From Mycteria americana (Eukaryota; Chordata; Aves; Ciconiiformes; Ciconiidae), in assembly GCF_035582795.1 (NCBI RefSeq), contig NC_134367.1, positions 122,529,562 through 122,593,561 of the forward strand: 64,000 nucleotides of DNA, in the 5' to 3' direction. The position numbers and the translations under genes are program-made. Position 1 is the stretch's first letter. Every line of letters begins with the position of its first letter. Of the stretch, positions 14,050 through 26,559 are shown piece after piece. The notes below the pieces were generated by a model that made no database searches, was not told the origin of the DNA, and was given only the letters and a program-made list of their open reading frames with translations.

Positions 14050-14070
14050 AAAAAAAAAAAAAAAAAAAAA
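14050..14070 (+). repeat. Poly(A)21 tract
   Basis: A pure A run is preceded by GCACTAAAT. No recognisable retroelement body lies upstream, so I treat it as a simple homopolymer. Confidence 0.8.
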
Positions 14071-14285
14071 GCCAGATCAAAACCAGCTCTTTTTGCCCAG
14101 GACGCATCCACTCCAGATCACATAGAATGTGTGTTTTGATTTTAAAACAAGTTATTCTCTATAAATTCTTTCTCTCTCACCTTTTAAGGTCTATATTTGT
14201 GATGTGATCTGTGAGATCAGGTGGCAGAAAATTATAATATTCCATTTGCTCATACTTGGGTTCTCATTTTGCTTTCAGTCAGACA

Positions 14286-14335
14286 AAGAGGAGTTTTGCC
14301 ACTGATTGCGGTGTAGGACAGGATCAGCCCCTCTG
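14286..14335. repeat. Short ancient repeat relic
   Basis: GGAGTTTTGCCACTGATTGC and GGACAGGATCAGCCCCTC resemble a short block I recall as frequent in sauropsid non-coding DNA (GTTTTGCCATTGACTTC followed by GAGCAGGATCAGGCCC). It is a weak match. Confidence 0.3.
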
Positions 14336-15691
14336 TTTTGCTTTCGTAAGGATTTTAAAGGCCATGTGAAAATAAGAAAAGTTTGTGTTGACCAAAATGC
14401 CTGTGATGAACTAAAAGACAGTCATTTGCACTCATGTGAGAAGAGCTCTGTTAAGAGCCATCAATCCCGCTTGTGACAGCGTATTGACACTTGCTGGTCT
14501 TTAGGATTCGTTTCTTAAAATGCTAATGCAGACAAGTTCCTGTCTGTTGTGGGAAAATATGGTGGAACTTTGTTAGATGAGACACTCGAGTGCAAATAAA
14601 TGTTTCCTGTAAGAAAGCATTTGGCTCGAATCTTTCCTCTTTTTTTTTTTTTTTTTATCTCCTAAATTGTTTCCCCATGTCCTTAGTGACACCCTTAGAA
14701 AAAAAAAAAATTATCATCAAAAATAAAAGTCAACTGTGCACATGCCAGAGATAATTGGAGATTTATAATACTCCCTATCTAACTTGTGAGCATTGAAATA
14801 ATATACGTGAGTGATGGGCTGTAACTTCATGGCATGAAGGATGCCTTTCTGGATAATTTACATCTTGGGGGGTAGTATCTTAAAATCAGAGGTCCTGTCT
14901 TCACTCTGTGCACATTAAAAACCACATGGTGCTTTTCATAAGAGCCTGGGTTTGCCCCAGCAGTCTCGGCTAAAATTTTTCCCCGCTCTTTAGTCTTGCA
15001 GTGTGCGCTGTGCTCAGACCATCTGGTCACCATTCTGCACCCTGGCCATGGCTGCTTTTAATGGCGAAATGATTTCTGTCTGTATACAGTTGGTAGAGTG
15101 TTTTGCATACTGCATATGCTCGAGGTATTACATATGAAAGGCATTATGTAAGATTACAGGGAAAGAAAAATACTCTCTTAAAAATTGTCAGTAATTGCCC
15201 AGAATGCTCTTGTGACACCATTTGATGATGCAGGATCCTTAACCGCTGCTCTGAAACGGTCTAGTTTTTAATTTGCATTTTAAATTCTACCCACTGTGAA
15301 ATTCTTTGATTTTTGGTATCCTTATTACTGGCATCTCAGATGGCCCTTCCAGAGGCCAGACCCATGTGTCTGGCCATCTAAAGACAGCTCTAAATAAACG
15401 AAGTGTACAAAAAAGAGGAGTTAGGGGACATGCCCAGGCTTTCATAGCCCACACGAGCATCGGTCAGCGTGCAGCCCACGTTTCCCCGCTCCCGGCCCCG
15501 TGCCCCTCGCCTGGCACAGGTGACAGCAGTTTCAGCACTCACAGATACAGCAAAGTCATATATGGCTGACGAGCTGGGTTTTAACAAAACAACTTTGGCT
15601 CCCAGGCTTTAGGCTGTTCTGTTAGCATATCTGTTCCAGTCCTGGTCCTCCCTGGTTGTAGTCAAGGACCTAAAGCTCGGTTCAGCTGCTT

Positions 15692-16140
15692 AACGTTAGC
15701 GTTAAGTGAGGCTGGAGGTAACCCAAGGTTTCAGGGACATCCATACCAACATTAGCGTTAAGCGAGGCTGAAGGTGACCCAAGGTTTTGGGGACATCCAT
15801 ACCAACGTCCGCATTACGTGAGGCTGGAGGTGACCCAAGGTTTTGGGGACATCCATACCAACATCCACATTACGTGAGGCTGGAGGTGACCCAAGGTTTT
15901 GGGGACATCCATACCAACGTCCGCATTATGTGAGGCTGGAGGTGACCCAAGGTTTTGGGGACATCCATACCAATGTTCACGTTACGTGAGGCTGGAGGTG
16001 ACCCAAGGTTTTGGGGACATCCATACCAACGTCCGCATTACGTGAGGCTGGAGGTGACCCAAGGTTTTGGGGACATCCATACCAATGTTCACGTTACGTG
16101 AGGCTGGAGGTGAGCCAAGGTTTTGGGGACATCCATACCA
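15692..16140 (+). repeat. 56-bp minisatellite, eight copies
   Basis: The GAGGCTGGAGGTGACCC core recurs with a strict 56-bp period at 15,708, 15,764, 15,820, 15,876, 15,932, 15,988, 16,044 and 16,100. Each unit ends with ACATCCATACCA. Copies 1-2 are the most divergent (GTTAAG instead of the TTACG variants). Copies 5-6 and 7-8 alternate the variants CGTCCGCATTA and TGTTCACGTTA, so the newest expansion was of a 112-bp double unit. There is no reading frame of note. Confidence 0.95.
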
Positions 16141-17489
16141 TGCTAGCGGTTATACGGCACTACCCGTGAGGACCTGTGTCCTGCAGGAGGGGGCACTGGA
16201 GGTCCAACCAGGGCATCGCCGATGGCTCTGGCTGGACTGACTCTACCTGACTCGGTTTTTCATACCTGCCAACGGCTCCCCATGCAACATAAGTGCTGCT
16301 CCAAATAGGACGTACCTGGAGTCATCCTTTAAAAGCTTTCCTGTATCAAGGCTGATGTTAGAAAATGAGGTGTTTCTGGAACCAGAGCTTCAGTTAGCAC
16401 TATAAGATCCCCAGGATCATTTCTGAGGACAGCCAGCCAGCCGTGTTGTTGAAGGCTTGTTTCTTCATATGGTGTAAACATGCTGTAAGACCGTTGCACA
16501 ATCACCCGTGTGTCCACACAACCCTGTTCCAAGCACAACCATAGCAACGCAGCATGAGTCCAGGGCTGGGAAATTCAGCCAAAACGCAGACAAAAAATGT
16601 AGCTGTTTTGGTGACAATTCAGCTTGAAGAAGCTAGGCTTGCGGGAGTGGGATGCAGAGCTCCGGGAAGCTGGGGAGGCTTGCTGGGCTCTTCTAGGCTC
16701 TGCTAACGGGAAACACGTTAGAACATCCCTGAAGGTGAGCGTGTGCCCAAGTGTTCTGCTGAACTGGGGCCCCGTTTAGTTAAATCCTGATTTAACCTCA
16801 CTCCCTCGCAGGTTTTTGAGGCAAGGTTGTTTTAGCGGGGTCTGCCTCCCCTTGCACATGCACCTTTGGGCTGAAGCAAGGAATGTTCCACCAGCTTTGC
16901 AGAGTTTCAGTGTCACGCACCATTTCAATCTAAAAATAAATCCCAAACGTGGTATTCTATTATTGAAGACAAGTTGAACTGTGCTTTCCACGCAGCGCCT
17001 AGAAAAGAAATGATGCTGCATTATATTTTCAGCTCGGGCACGAAGCCAGCACTAACTGCTTGCTAATATAATTATGACCAAAAATACTGTGGGCTGGTCT
17101 GCGGGGGGCTCTGGGTTCTTCGGTGGAGCTGGGCAAGCTCCGCCACCCAAAATCCTCTTTCTGTGCACATGAAGAGCTTAGGGGATATGCACATTTAAGC
17201 ATGCTTACTCAGAATCAGGCTTTTAACGTAACTACAGTAACTTTTACATCTTTTTGACTACTGAAAGGGGAAAAAAGTGCTTTAAAATTAATAAACCTGC
17301 AAGGTGACTATGGGTTGTAAAGGAGGTCTTTCAACAGCTCCTACTGAAACACAGGGAGCCACGCTGGACCATCTCTTCTTAAGTCCTTGCAGACATCCTT
17401 TGAGTAGTCCTGCCTTAAAAAAGAAAAAAAAATAAAAAGAAATCAATGGCACAATTTCACCCTGAATCATTTGCTCTGTTGGTGAAAGT
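16141..17489. other. Gene-free flank, nothing recognised
   Basis: Ordinary-composition DNA between the minisatellite and the enhancer-like block. No gene, RNA or mobile element is recognised. Confidence 0.55.
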
Positions 17490-18320
17490 CACAGAGAAAA
17501 GTCCTAAAATTATACAATTATAATAATAAATCAATTCAGCATGTCATTTCTGCTTTTCTACATTAATAAATTAACCATGTAACATTGTTCAAAATTATGT
17601 CAGTTACGCATATAATAATCTTTTAAATTAATGAAGTGATGAAGCAGTTTGATGACACCCATGATTTACAGGGCTGCTTTTAGCTAATGTTAAAAGCCTT
17701 TCATTTAATAAATTGCCCCCTTGAGAAATTACCAAAAATGAATATTTTCTATGCTAAATGTTCCAAGGTTTACACTTTTTCAATATATTAACAAATGGCA
17801 AGGGAAAAGCATTTTTCAAAATATATCTTCTTTTACATATATTTAATTGAAATTAATTAGTATATTACTTTAGAAGGAAATGATCACAGAGAAAGGTGCG
17901 GGATCATTTATGAGAGTTTCTTATGGCAATAAAACAGAATTTAAACAATGGAATTAATCATGTCCTTAAAAATTTTTATGATAGATTAGGAATCATTCCA
18001 AGCTTTTTGATTAAATAGAAGGACATTCCATACAGACTGGAACAAAAAAAAAATCCAGCTATTCCACGGCAATTAATATTTCCCTGGTTTCATTATGTCA
18101 GGATATGTGCATGCTGCATATTTACTGAGCTTAAAGCAAGAGTCCAAGTGAGGTTCACAAGATACATTTTGCTTCGCTCTTCCTTGCGCTCGGCACCCTG
18201 ATGTAATGTATGCACGAGGTTATGAATGCTTAATATTTCCCATTTTATGCACGTCTTATAAGAAGCGAGGTTTAAAGACACTTTCTCATAGGGTTGGTTG
18301 GGATTCAAGGACCATAACGT
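17490..18320. promoter_or_regulatory. Candidate enhancer, 21 kb upstream, dense in homeodomain sites
   Basis: About 830 bp are AT-rich but not repetitive, with many TAAT/ATTA cores. A MEIS core TGACA (17,653-17,657) stands 4 bp before TGATTTACAG (17,662-17,671), a PBX-HOX-like site. CpG is nearly absent. This is the strongest enhancer-like block in the upstream flank by eye. Confidence 0.4.
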
Positions 18321-20389
18321 GAAACAGTATAGTATGTCCTATAAAAGAGGTTAAAATGGAGGTTATAATTATGAAAGCTCAATAGATTTGAAAGCCAACA
18401 CAGTGCCCCCTTGCATGTGATACTATCTCTAGAAAGGGAAAGAGATATATAGGACTATAAAGGGAAGCCTGTAATTGATGCTCTCTGTACTTATTAGGAT
18501 TTGTTTTAGTAACATCAGGGACTCGTTTCTGTACTACCTCTGAATAAATAATGTGCACAGTAGGTTGGGTCAATTCCTTTTCACTTTGAAATATTTTCAG
18601 CGGTTGCACTAAAACCAAGAATAATTCATTGGCTTTTTGTAAGGCAGCTGGATGTATTATGAAAAATAGGTGCGTTAGCTGAGTTATTGGGGGGGGTCTG
18701 TAACAGGGGCCAGCGTGAAAAAGAAGGGACTCTTGGCCTTTGGGGTGGTGGGACAGCATTTTCCAGCTCAATCAGGAGCATTTCTCAAGAAATAAACGGG
18801 ATCACAGAAAAAGACCTTGTTCCAGTGTTTGTATTTTAACGCTCCATGGGTGAAGTCTGCCACATAGCAGAGACTCCTATGGGAGACCCACATATAATTA
18901 CCCACGGACAGAGCTTTGCCTCCTGTAAGTAAACCACCATAATGAGCACAGCTCCTCAAATACATATTTATTTTAAAAAATAAGTGAAACAGAACCATCC
19001 CAAAAAAGCCTGAAAATTGATTCCAGTGCAGGCTTTATTTGGCTCCTGCTCCTGGCACTGATTGCGGAGTTTAATATCTCCGGCAAGTCGCTGCCTTATC
19101 CCAGGTGCCAAGTTCCAGATCTCTCAAACTGCTCCAGCCCTGCCAGTTACCGACAGTAGGAGAGACGTGGTGATGCTTAGCTAACGTTTGGGAAGTCCTT
19201 TGATATATCCTTGGGTGAAAAGGGCTGCAGAAGGACAAATTAATTATTAATAGCAATGATTAATAGATTAGTTGTGACTCGTTCTCAAATATTTCTTCGG
19301 GTACCCTTTGCAGCAGCGCCTGAAACTTGTAAGGTTTTTTGCTGGGAGGGTTGGTTGGGTTGGGGTTTTTTTGGTGAAAATGTTCATTGGGGAGGTTGGG
19401 CTTTGGAGAGCTGCCTCTAGGGCATCTCCTAGTGCTCCCACCTTTGGAAAAAGATCATAAAGGAAATCCTGTCTGTCTGTCCATCACCTTCCTCTCACGC
19501 TGGATAATGAGGGACAGGTTTTTCCTCGAATATGTATTCGATGTGCAAGTCCCCCCTTGAAATTCAGTCTTCAGAGAGGGGCTGGTTTGGTTTGGTTTTA
19601 AGAAACAATGCCAATTTTAGCAAAGTGAGGAGAATTTCTGGGATGGTAGAAAATGATATTGCACATGCTCCTGCATACAAAGTTTGTCCATCCAGAGACG
19701 GAGGGCCCGATCCTGCACCCTGTAACCGCAGCAGGAGTTTGTCATGAGATATGAGAAAGCCCGGAGTAAATACGACTAGAGATTTGTACTGAGCAGGGGT
19801 CAAAACTGTTTTCTGCAAAATGTGAAGTGTACGTATGAAGACTTCGAGGATCAAATTTTTGCCTTCTACTGTGCAATTAGTTTTGGAGACCGTCTTGAAA
19901 GTGCTACCAACTTTAACTTTGGGGTATTTGCAAAAGCATCTGCTTATGTGAAGCATCGCCTCCAAATAATTTAGCAAAGCAGAAGTGATTGTGTGTAGCA
20001 GTGTTACTCCCTGCCCCTGGGCGACCAAGCCATTTGTAAATTCAATGCATGTACAAAATGCATGGGTTCAAACTTGAGACTTTGCAGGGAAAGGGTTTGC
20101 TCCAAAAGCTGCAGAATGACCAACAGGTTCGATGTGAGTTCTCAATTTGGCAAACCTTTGAACGTAGTGGAAAAATTAGTAGTGGGTCTAGTTTTTGCTG
20201 TGAAACTTCCAGATGATTCTAGAGATAGGGGATTTGTTGAAGGAGTATCTAACCGTGATTTCTGCAAGAAAGTGGACTTCAGCAGCTTCCAAGCTGGAAA
20301 ACTAGGAGGACCAATAAGAACAGGAATCAATTACATGTATTTGTTAGAGAGCAGAAATAAAGACTTTTATTTCTTCTTATTAATAGATT
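18321..20389. other. Gene-free flank, nothing recognised
   Basis: Minus-strand open frames up to 154 codons (19,564-20,028) show no recognisable domain. They are AT-mixed, repeat-free and unsupported by splice or start context. Confidence 0.5.
19701..19740. repeat. Short ancient repeat relic (opposite orientation to 14.3 kb)
   Basis: GAGGGCCCGATCCTGCACCC followed by GCAGGAG resembles the reverse complement of the 14.3-kb relic. It is a weak, short match. Confidence 0.25.
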
Positions 20390-20505
20390 TTGGGGGGGTT
20401 GTTCTAAGAGAACATAGGTAGTAATAACAACAAACAGGTAGAGTAAGTTGGGGGGGTTGTTCTAAGAGAACATAGGTAGTAATAACAACAAACAGGTAGA
20501 GTAAG
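20390..20505 (+). repeat. 58-bp tandem duplication
   Basis: Two apparently identical 58-bp copies (20,390-20,447 and 20,448-20,505) each begin TTGGGGGGGTTGTTCTAAG and end AGGTAGAGTAAG. Lack of divergence indicates a very recent duplication or an assembly artefact. Confidence 0.9.
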
Positions 20506-23387
20506 TTGCAGTGTTACAGAAAAGCATGTCTGGCCATCAGAAAAAACGAGGAGTATCTTAATGCGTGCTTCTGTTGAGATATACAGGGATTGCATCATCC
20601 TGTGTAACAGAATGTATCCAAATGCAGAGATAGGGCCAGAAAACCCATACATTTCTGCCAAGAGAGTTTCTGCCTGAATATCTTTTTGGCAAGGAAGAAA
20701 TGCATCTCGCTCCTCGAGTCCTGGAACAAGTTGAGGGGTTGGTCTCTAACAGTAATTTTTCAGATGGGGAAATGACCTCAAACTGCCTCGAGAGACTTGG
20801 CAGAGAAAGGTCGAGAGGATGTAGACGAAAAGGAGGAGTCCTTGAGCAGGACCAGCTCCTCCACTGTTGTTTTGGGGTGAAAGCTGTGGGGGTGAAGGGG
20901 GCAGTTTCAGCATAAAAAAAGCCAGTGGTTTCCATTTTCAGCCCATGCCCTCACTGATTTTGTAGAACCTGCTGCTGCAGGGTCTGCTGTACCTGCCTCT
21001 GTGTCCCCACCACACCCCAGCAGAGCCATGTGTATCTTGGAGCTTTAAGCAGAAGATACTGGTCCATGTAAGGCTCTTTTGCATCTACAGTTTGGCTGCG
21101 GCTCTAGTTATGATCTGTGAAGAGCATGATCTGAGCCTTGCTCCAGACAAGTGGCAGCTGTGGGACCATGCTGTTAGGTCTCAATGTTCTAGGACAGAGG
21201 CTTCTACACAAAGATAAGCGTTACGTGGGGGCTGATTTCTAGCAGCAGATGAGCCTGCAGCAGTCCTTACCATATCCTTACTGGCCATAGCAAGGTAGTG
21301 TTAGGAGGAAGATCTATTGTTTCTCTTGCTTAGTTATCAGTAATATCATCTACAAGCCTTCGTCCTTCCCAAGTTCAAGTTGCCCTTCGCTTTGTGAACC
21401 AAGTGGGCTAATTTTATTAACGCCTATTTGTACAAAGAGAGCACTTTTTGTTTAAAGTTGTCAGATTTGAGGGTCGGGGAGAGTGGTGGACAAGGCGTGG
21501 GGTCTTACAGCTCCTTCTTGCAGAGGGGTGAGATGAGGCATGCAAACAGCCGAGGACTAGGTTTTCACAGGCTGCACAGCCCTGCTGCTCACTTGGGGGA
21601 CTTAAAGAAGAACAGGCCAGGCAACATTTGAGTGAAAGCAATCCCTTTCCACATGCTGGGAGAAGGTAGAGTCGGTGCATGCCACAGTGGTCAGTGGATG
21701 AAGACAAGTCGGGAGGAAGAAGAGGAGGGCAGGAAGGCTCTGATGGACACAGTGCTGCCCCTTCTTCCAGCTCCTTGCTGTGTGTCACGTCCAAGTCCTG
21801 GATGAGAGAGGGGCAGGCACTGAAGGCCACCTCAAGACCTGCAGGAACACGGGTCAGACAACACATGAACATGGAATGCAAGGAAGGCACAGAGGTACCA
21901 GAAGGAAAAAGGCACCAGCTGCAAAAGTAAAAAAAATAAAAAAATAAAATAAAAGAGGAAGACTTGAAACCTAGCATAGGTTGGCTGAGCATAGAGCACA
22001 AGGTGATACCAAGCCTAGTTCTCACCTGCCAATGGGTATAGAGCAAAGATTGGGGTATGGTCAGGATCAGACTGGGCTTGCACGGAGGACAAAAATTCAT
22101 GGAGCTTGACTCACCCCCACTTCACGCTTTGCACCGTCCGTTCAGCCTTTGCAAAGGAGAAGCAAAAGGTGCCAGTCCGTGTTGTTGCGGTCCTCCATGC
22201 TAGAGGAGGCTGAGTTCATCCCAGCAGCTGTCTGTAGTGGCAAGGAGGATTTGCCTGCTATAAAGGAAGGACACGACAGAAAAGGTATCCCCCAGGGGAG
22301 GGAAAAATGGAGAAGTCAAAATGGTGGTGGAGGGGTTACTACCAATGCACTATGTGACAAGCGCAAGGGTGAGTGGACAGGACTGTATTTGGGAGCAGTC
22401 ACCGTGCCCCGCAGAAGCACCTCCCATCTTTTAAAAACTCTAATAGGAGCAAGTAAGAGCACTTTAATTAGAAACAGTAATAATTATTACTTGTCAGCGG
22501 CTTTTTGCCCAGAAATTCTTTGCATTTTGGATAAAAACTCCTCACCAGGAAATCCATACTTTTCATATCCAGAGCTAATGCTGCTGATCCAGAAGTTGAC
22601 AGAAAAAAAACGTTATCTTTCATTGTGGATGCTGTTTGAGGGTAGGCGGTCGTATATGCAGCTTTAGGTAGCTGCGGAGGGTGAAAAATGTTGCGTCTAG
22701 ACTGCCAGCTCAGATGCCAAGCTGCTGTCCGATGCAGTGAAAAGTATGAAGAAGTATGAAGATATATCAGATCTTCTTCAGCTTTTAATGCCTGGAAATG
22801 CCAGCAGACCCTGGCAGACCAAACCACCATGAAGGGGTCAGCGAGACATAATGAAACATCCATGAAGGAAGAAGCATCCTAGGGTTGTACAGACATTTGG
22901 ACAGGTTTGCAGGGCAGCCAAGTACTCCGTATCTCGTGTTATGTTAGCTGTTTATAAATTATTCCCTAAGTTTTATCACGCACACATATTCATTTTTAAT
23001 GCTTAAATACACATTAAGAATAATTTTCACTAAAGGATGGTCCCTATGTCCAACGGGAGCAACGCTAAGGAAATGATACATGCAAATTTGAGCAGGGGTT
23101 GGTACCATTAATCCCTGGCTTGTCTTCCTGGAGGGACCTTGCCAGCCCCAGGTCTGTCGAAGCTTGCAGCCTGGCTGGGAGCTGAAAAGCCTTGGATGAA
23201 ACCCTACCTGTGTGCCAAAAGTCCGTAACTCTCTAAACTTGCCGCTCCCACACCCAAAGGAAAGCACTCGCTCTCTCTCGCTTTCCCACAAAGACTAAAT
23301 CTTTCAGTTGCCTCCCACACAAGCCAAGGGAAAGGAAGGAGCAAAATGTATTTTAATGAGCATTGGAATAATCATCGGGAAGAGTAC
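20506..23387. other. Gene-free flank with an unexplained 227-codon minus-strand open frame
   Basis: The longest open frame in the AT/GC-balanced part of the window is at 21,417-22,100 (minus). It is Cys/Ser/Leu-rich, has no recognisable domain, and contains a run translated as FILFFYFFYF that comes from an A-rich tract. I treat it as chance. Confidence 0.5.
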
Positions 23388-23640
23388 TTTTTACTGACGT
23401 AGCACCTTTTGTTCGAGTGATTTATAAACATCCATTAAGCCTGACAACACCCCTGAAGGGTAATTCTTTTTTTATTCTGGGGAAGCGGAGAGCTGGGATT
23501 CGCTCAAGGATAGGGCAGGAAACCCGTGGCGGGGCTGGAAATGGGAACCCCGCGTGCGGGATTTCCTCTCCCCCCTCCATAGGGCTTCCTCTCGGCTCAC
23601 TAATCGCTAAGCAAGATCTTGATGACCAGATGCTCATAGA
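23388..23640 (+). repeat. Decayed ancient LINE/SINE-type repeat, copy 1
   Basis: The stretch contains, in order, GTAGCACCTTTTGTTCGAG, TTTATAAACATCCATTAAGC, CTGACAACACCCCTGAAGGG, a T-rich stretch, GGGGAAGCGGAGAGC and a diverged GGCGGGGCTGGAAATGGGAA. This is the order of an old amniote repeat whose consensus includes CTTTACAAACATTAATTAA, CCTCACAACACCCC and a GGAAACTGAGGCACAG-type block. I recall it as CR1/L3-like, and the family is uncertain. Confidence 0.5.
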
Positions 23641-26559
23641 TAACATAGCTCAAATATTGCTTCCGTTCTGCAAATTACATGCTGGCTTGGTTCAAAGGCC
23701 AAATCCTATTCCACCATCAGCCGGTGGCGGGGATCCCATCGAACGTCGGTGGAAGGGGGACCAAGCCGCAAGAGTTTGAAAAACAAAGCTAAATGCTTGA
23801 AAACTTTTGCGGCCGGACACGTTTGCAGAGAGCCGTGTGGTTTAGAGCGTTTTCTCTCGCTTGAGAAAACCTGCAAGGCGTTAAATGAGACAGTTTCTAA
23901 AGGGCACATCCAGGCGCTGTATCCAAAACCACTGGCAAGGCATTTCCCTACCAGACAGCGTGCACGTTCCAGGGGGCAGTGACAATATTTCTTCTCTGAC
24001 ATCGCCAGTTAAAAGGATTTATTTTCAGTAAAATAGAGTACTTCAGTTGCGTGATGGGCAAAAAAAGGTACTATATAATTAAAAGTGGGATTAGACAGAA
24101 AAATGAGATGTTAGGCAGATAATTAGGGAACTATTATAATTAGAATGTGCTTTTAAATCCCATAGTAGCTTCTATTATGAAAGGGATGTCCTCTGATTAA
24201 CTAATATTTCCTTTAAGTAGATATTTTTCCTCTTCCTTTTGGAAAGGAAAGCTTGAGTTGAATGACTTCACCTTAAAAAATCACAGTTTACTGGGGCCCG
24301 AGTTCTCCTCGTAGCAAGCCAGTTTTGCTCAGGAAAAAAGACCTACATTTGGGGCTGAAAATGGCAGGGAAGATTTTACCAGTAAGCTTATTAAATCACT
24401 TCTCTCCTCTATTAAATACAGTCTTATTTATAGACAGTATTTAGCATTCTTTGTGTTCAGCCTTTAAGAGAAATTATTGCTGTTAGAGCAGTGATAGCCT
24501 TAGATTAAATTTTTATTCATGCAGGTTTTATACAAACGAAACTGCTGCATATTTCTATGTGAAGTAGAAAGCCATGATGGTTTTGAAAGGACATGGAGCT
24601 TCGGCGAGAGCTGTCTGACAGCTGCTGTTAATGAACACGAACCAGCGAGCCTCTTGGAAGCTGCTTGTCTCTCCCCAGCTCTCCGGCAGGGAGTAGGAAA
24701 GGACAGACAGCAGTCCCACCGCTTACAGCCCCATAAATCAGAGCAGCTCTGCTGAAGTCGGTACAATTATAAGTGAGTTAAAACCGGGGGAAGTGAGAGA
24801 ATAAGCCGTCCCATTTCCCTCACCTGAGCCTTTTTGCAGGTGCTGGTTTGCAGGGAGCTGCTGCGAGGAAGTGTCGTGGGCAGATAGGAAAAAGTGGAAA
24901 AGGGAAATAAATTGATAAAAAATGCAACCTCCCTGCCTTATTTTTTGTTATTAAGCCTAAAATTTTAGGAATTAAGAGAGAAGTGAGTACAAAAGTTCAA
25001 TTTGAATGCAATGGCCAAATGTTGCCTGTTATTTGTAAAAGGAGGAGGGGAGGGCAGCAGAGGAGACAGCCAAACATCCAGGCCACTGAAAGCACTGATG
25101 CATGTTTGCGTCCTACTGTCATCGGACAAACAAGGCTCCTGTTCTTTCACCTAAAAAAACCGAAAAGCAGATGGATAATTGCTTTATGCAGAGTCAAGAA
25201 CCTTGGCATCCATCTGCAGATATAAAAGATGACAGTTAAAAAAACATTTGTGGTGCATCTGATTCTAGCTTACTGGACATATTGTTGAGAGAAACACTCA
25301 GAAAAATGCTTCCAAATAGCCGAATGGTCAGGGAAAGGATGAAAACAAGCCCAAATATAGTACACAGGCCCTGGAGAAAGGAGCCTGAGGAAGAGGCAGC
25401 CTGCCTGAGGTTGGAGACCCCCGAGCCTGACACGGGCATTGCTGCGAAAGCAGTGGGAAAGGCTGGAATAAGTGTTTCCAATGTGGTGAGTGATGCCAGG
25501 GAAAGGGTGTTCCAACCTACCACTTCTGGAGGGGAAGGGGGGAAGCATCTCTTTGGGATATCTTTAGGAGCTATGGATATGGAGATCATCTCTGGGGTGG
25601 CTTCAGAAGCCCCAGAGATCACCAGTGCACCAATGCTGCAGGAGCAGGCTCTCAGCACTGCGCTGCCACGTCTACCCGGACCATCCGCTCAGTAACCGGG
25701 GAAAAGCCAGCAGCAACGAAATGCCAGCGATGGGAGAAGCAGACAAAACATCAGCGACTGCTGGTGAGACTGAAGAAGGGACTCGTGGGCAAAGGTCCCA
25801 TCCAAAGATGGGAAACCCTTGGAGGCGGAGGCAGCCTGGCACGGTCCATACACCGGTTACATGGAGGAGCTGCCGCTCGTGCAGCCTGGCAGGGTACCAA
25901 GTCAGCCTTTCACCAGCAGATTTCGAAACATCGGTCGTCTGTCAGCACTAGCACATCCCTGACACTGGCACACCATGACCTGCCACTAAGAAAAATTTCC
26001 GAGAGCTGGGAATCCTCGTGGATCCACTTAACCATTTAATGATGAATGAGCCAGATCCTCTGCTATATTTTTTTGGCCCTTCTCCATGGATCTGACAGAC
26101 TGGTGGGCACCAGCCCCTTGCTAGGGGTCAAAGGGACTAAACATTAGTGGATCTAACAGCAAAGCCTCCCAGTTTACAGCATTCGTGCTGAAGGAGATGG
26201 CGACATCAACAAAACCATCCAGGACCATGTTGCTGGGCCCTAATGATGCCTGTGCAGACTCTGGAAGGAGATATACTGAGCTGAACTGCAGAGATGCTGA
26301 CACCAGCATGGACCAGGGTCATCCGATGTCTCCCGACTTCCCAGGCTGGACCCTGACATCCAAGTCAGGAGAGAAACGCCCGGACCAAAGGGAGTGAAGG
26401 GAATTCGGTGATTCAAAGGCATGGCCTCCTGCCCTATATTTGCAGGATGGAGGGCACAGGGGAACGTGAACGGGTTTTCCTTAATCCATTGAAAAATCTG
26501 GGCTTCTCACTCCCACAGAAAAGAGCCATTTGGCCTAATGATACCTTCCAGCTCTGCGG
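23641..26559. other. Gene-free flank; overlapping open frames at 25.2-25.7 kb unexplained
   Basis: At 25,236-25,695 both strands are open for about 140 codons. Neither product is recognised, and the plus frame begins at TTG. It could be a fossil of an inserted element or chance. Confidence 0.45.
24000..24260. promoter_or_regulatory. Candidate enhancer block, 15.5 kb upstream
   Basis: It contains ATATAATTAAAAG, GATAATTAGGG, TATTATAATTAGAATG and TCTGATTAACTAATA within 260 bp. It is homeodomain-site dense, low in CpG and not a simple repeat. Confidence 0.33.

Larger units (their letters stand above)
12661..15691. other. Gene-free flank with homopolymers
   Basis: It contains A21 (14,050), T17 (14,640-14,656) and A/T-rich unique stretches (13,900-14,040, 14,360-14,620, 15,060-15,300) that could be regulatory. 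Nothing coding is seen. Confidence 0.55.

Noticed and set aside
14050-14070. Poly(A) tail of a retrotransposed element
   Set aside because: There is no recognisable element body upstream and no clear target-site duplication. A simple homopolymer is sufficient.
21417-22100. 227-codon minus-strand open frame
   Set aside because: No recognisable domain. It is Cys/Ser-rich with a Phe/Tyr run from an A-rich tract, and there is no promoter or splice context. Likely chance, though not tested by search.
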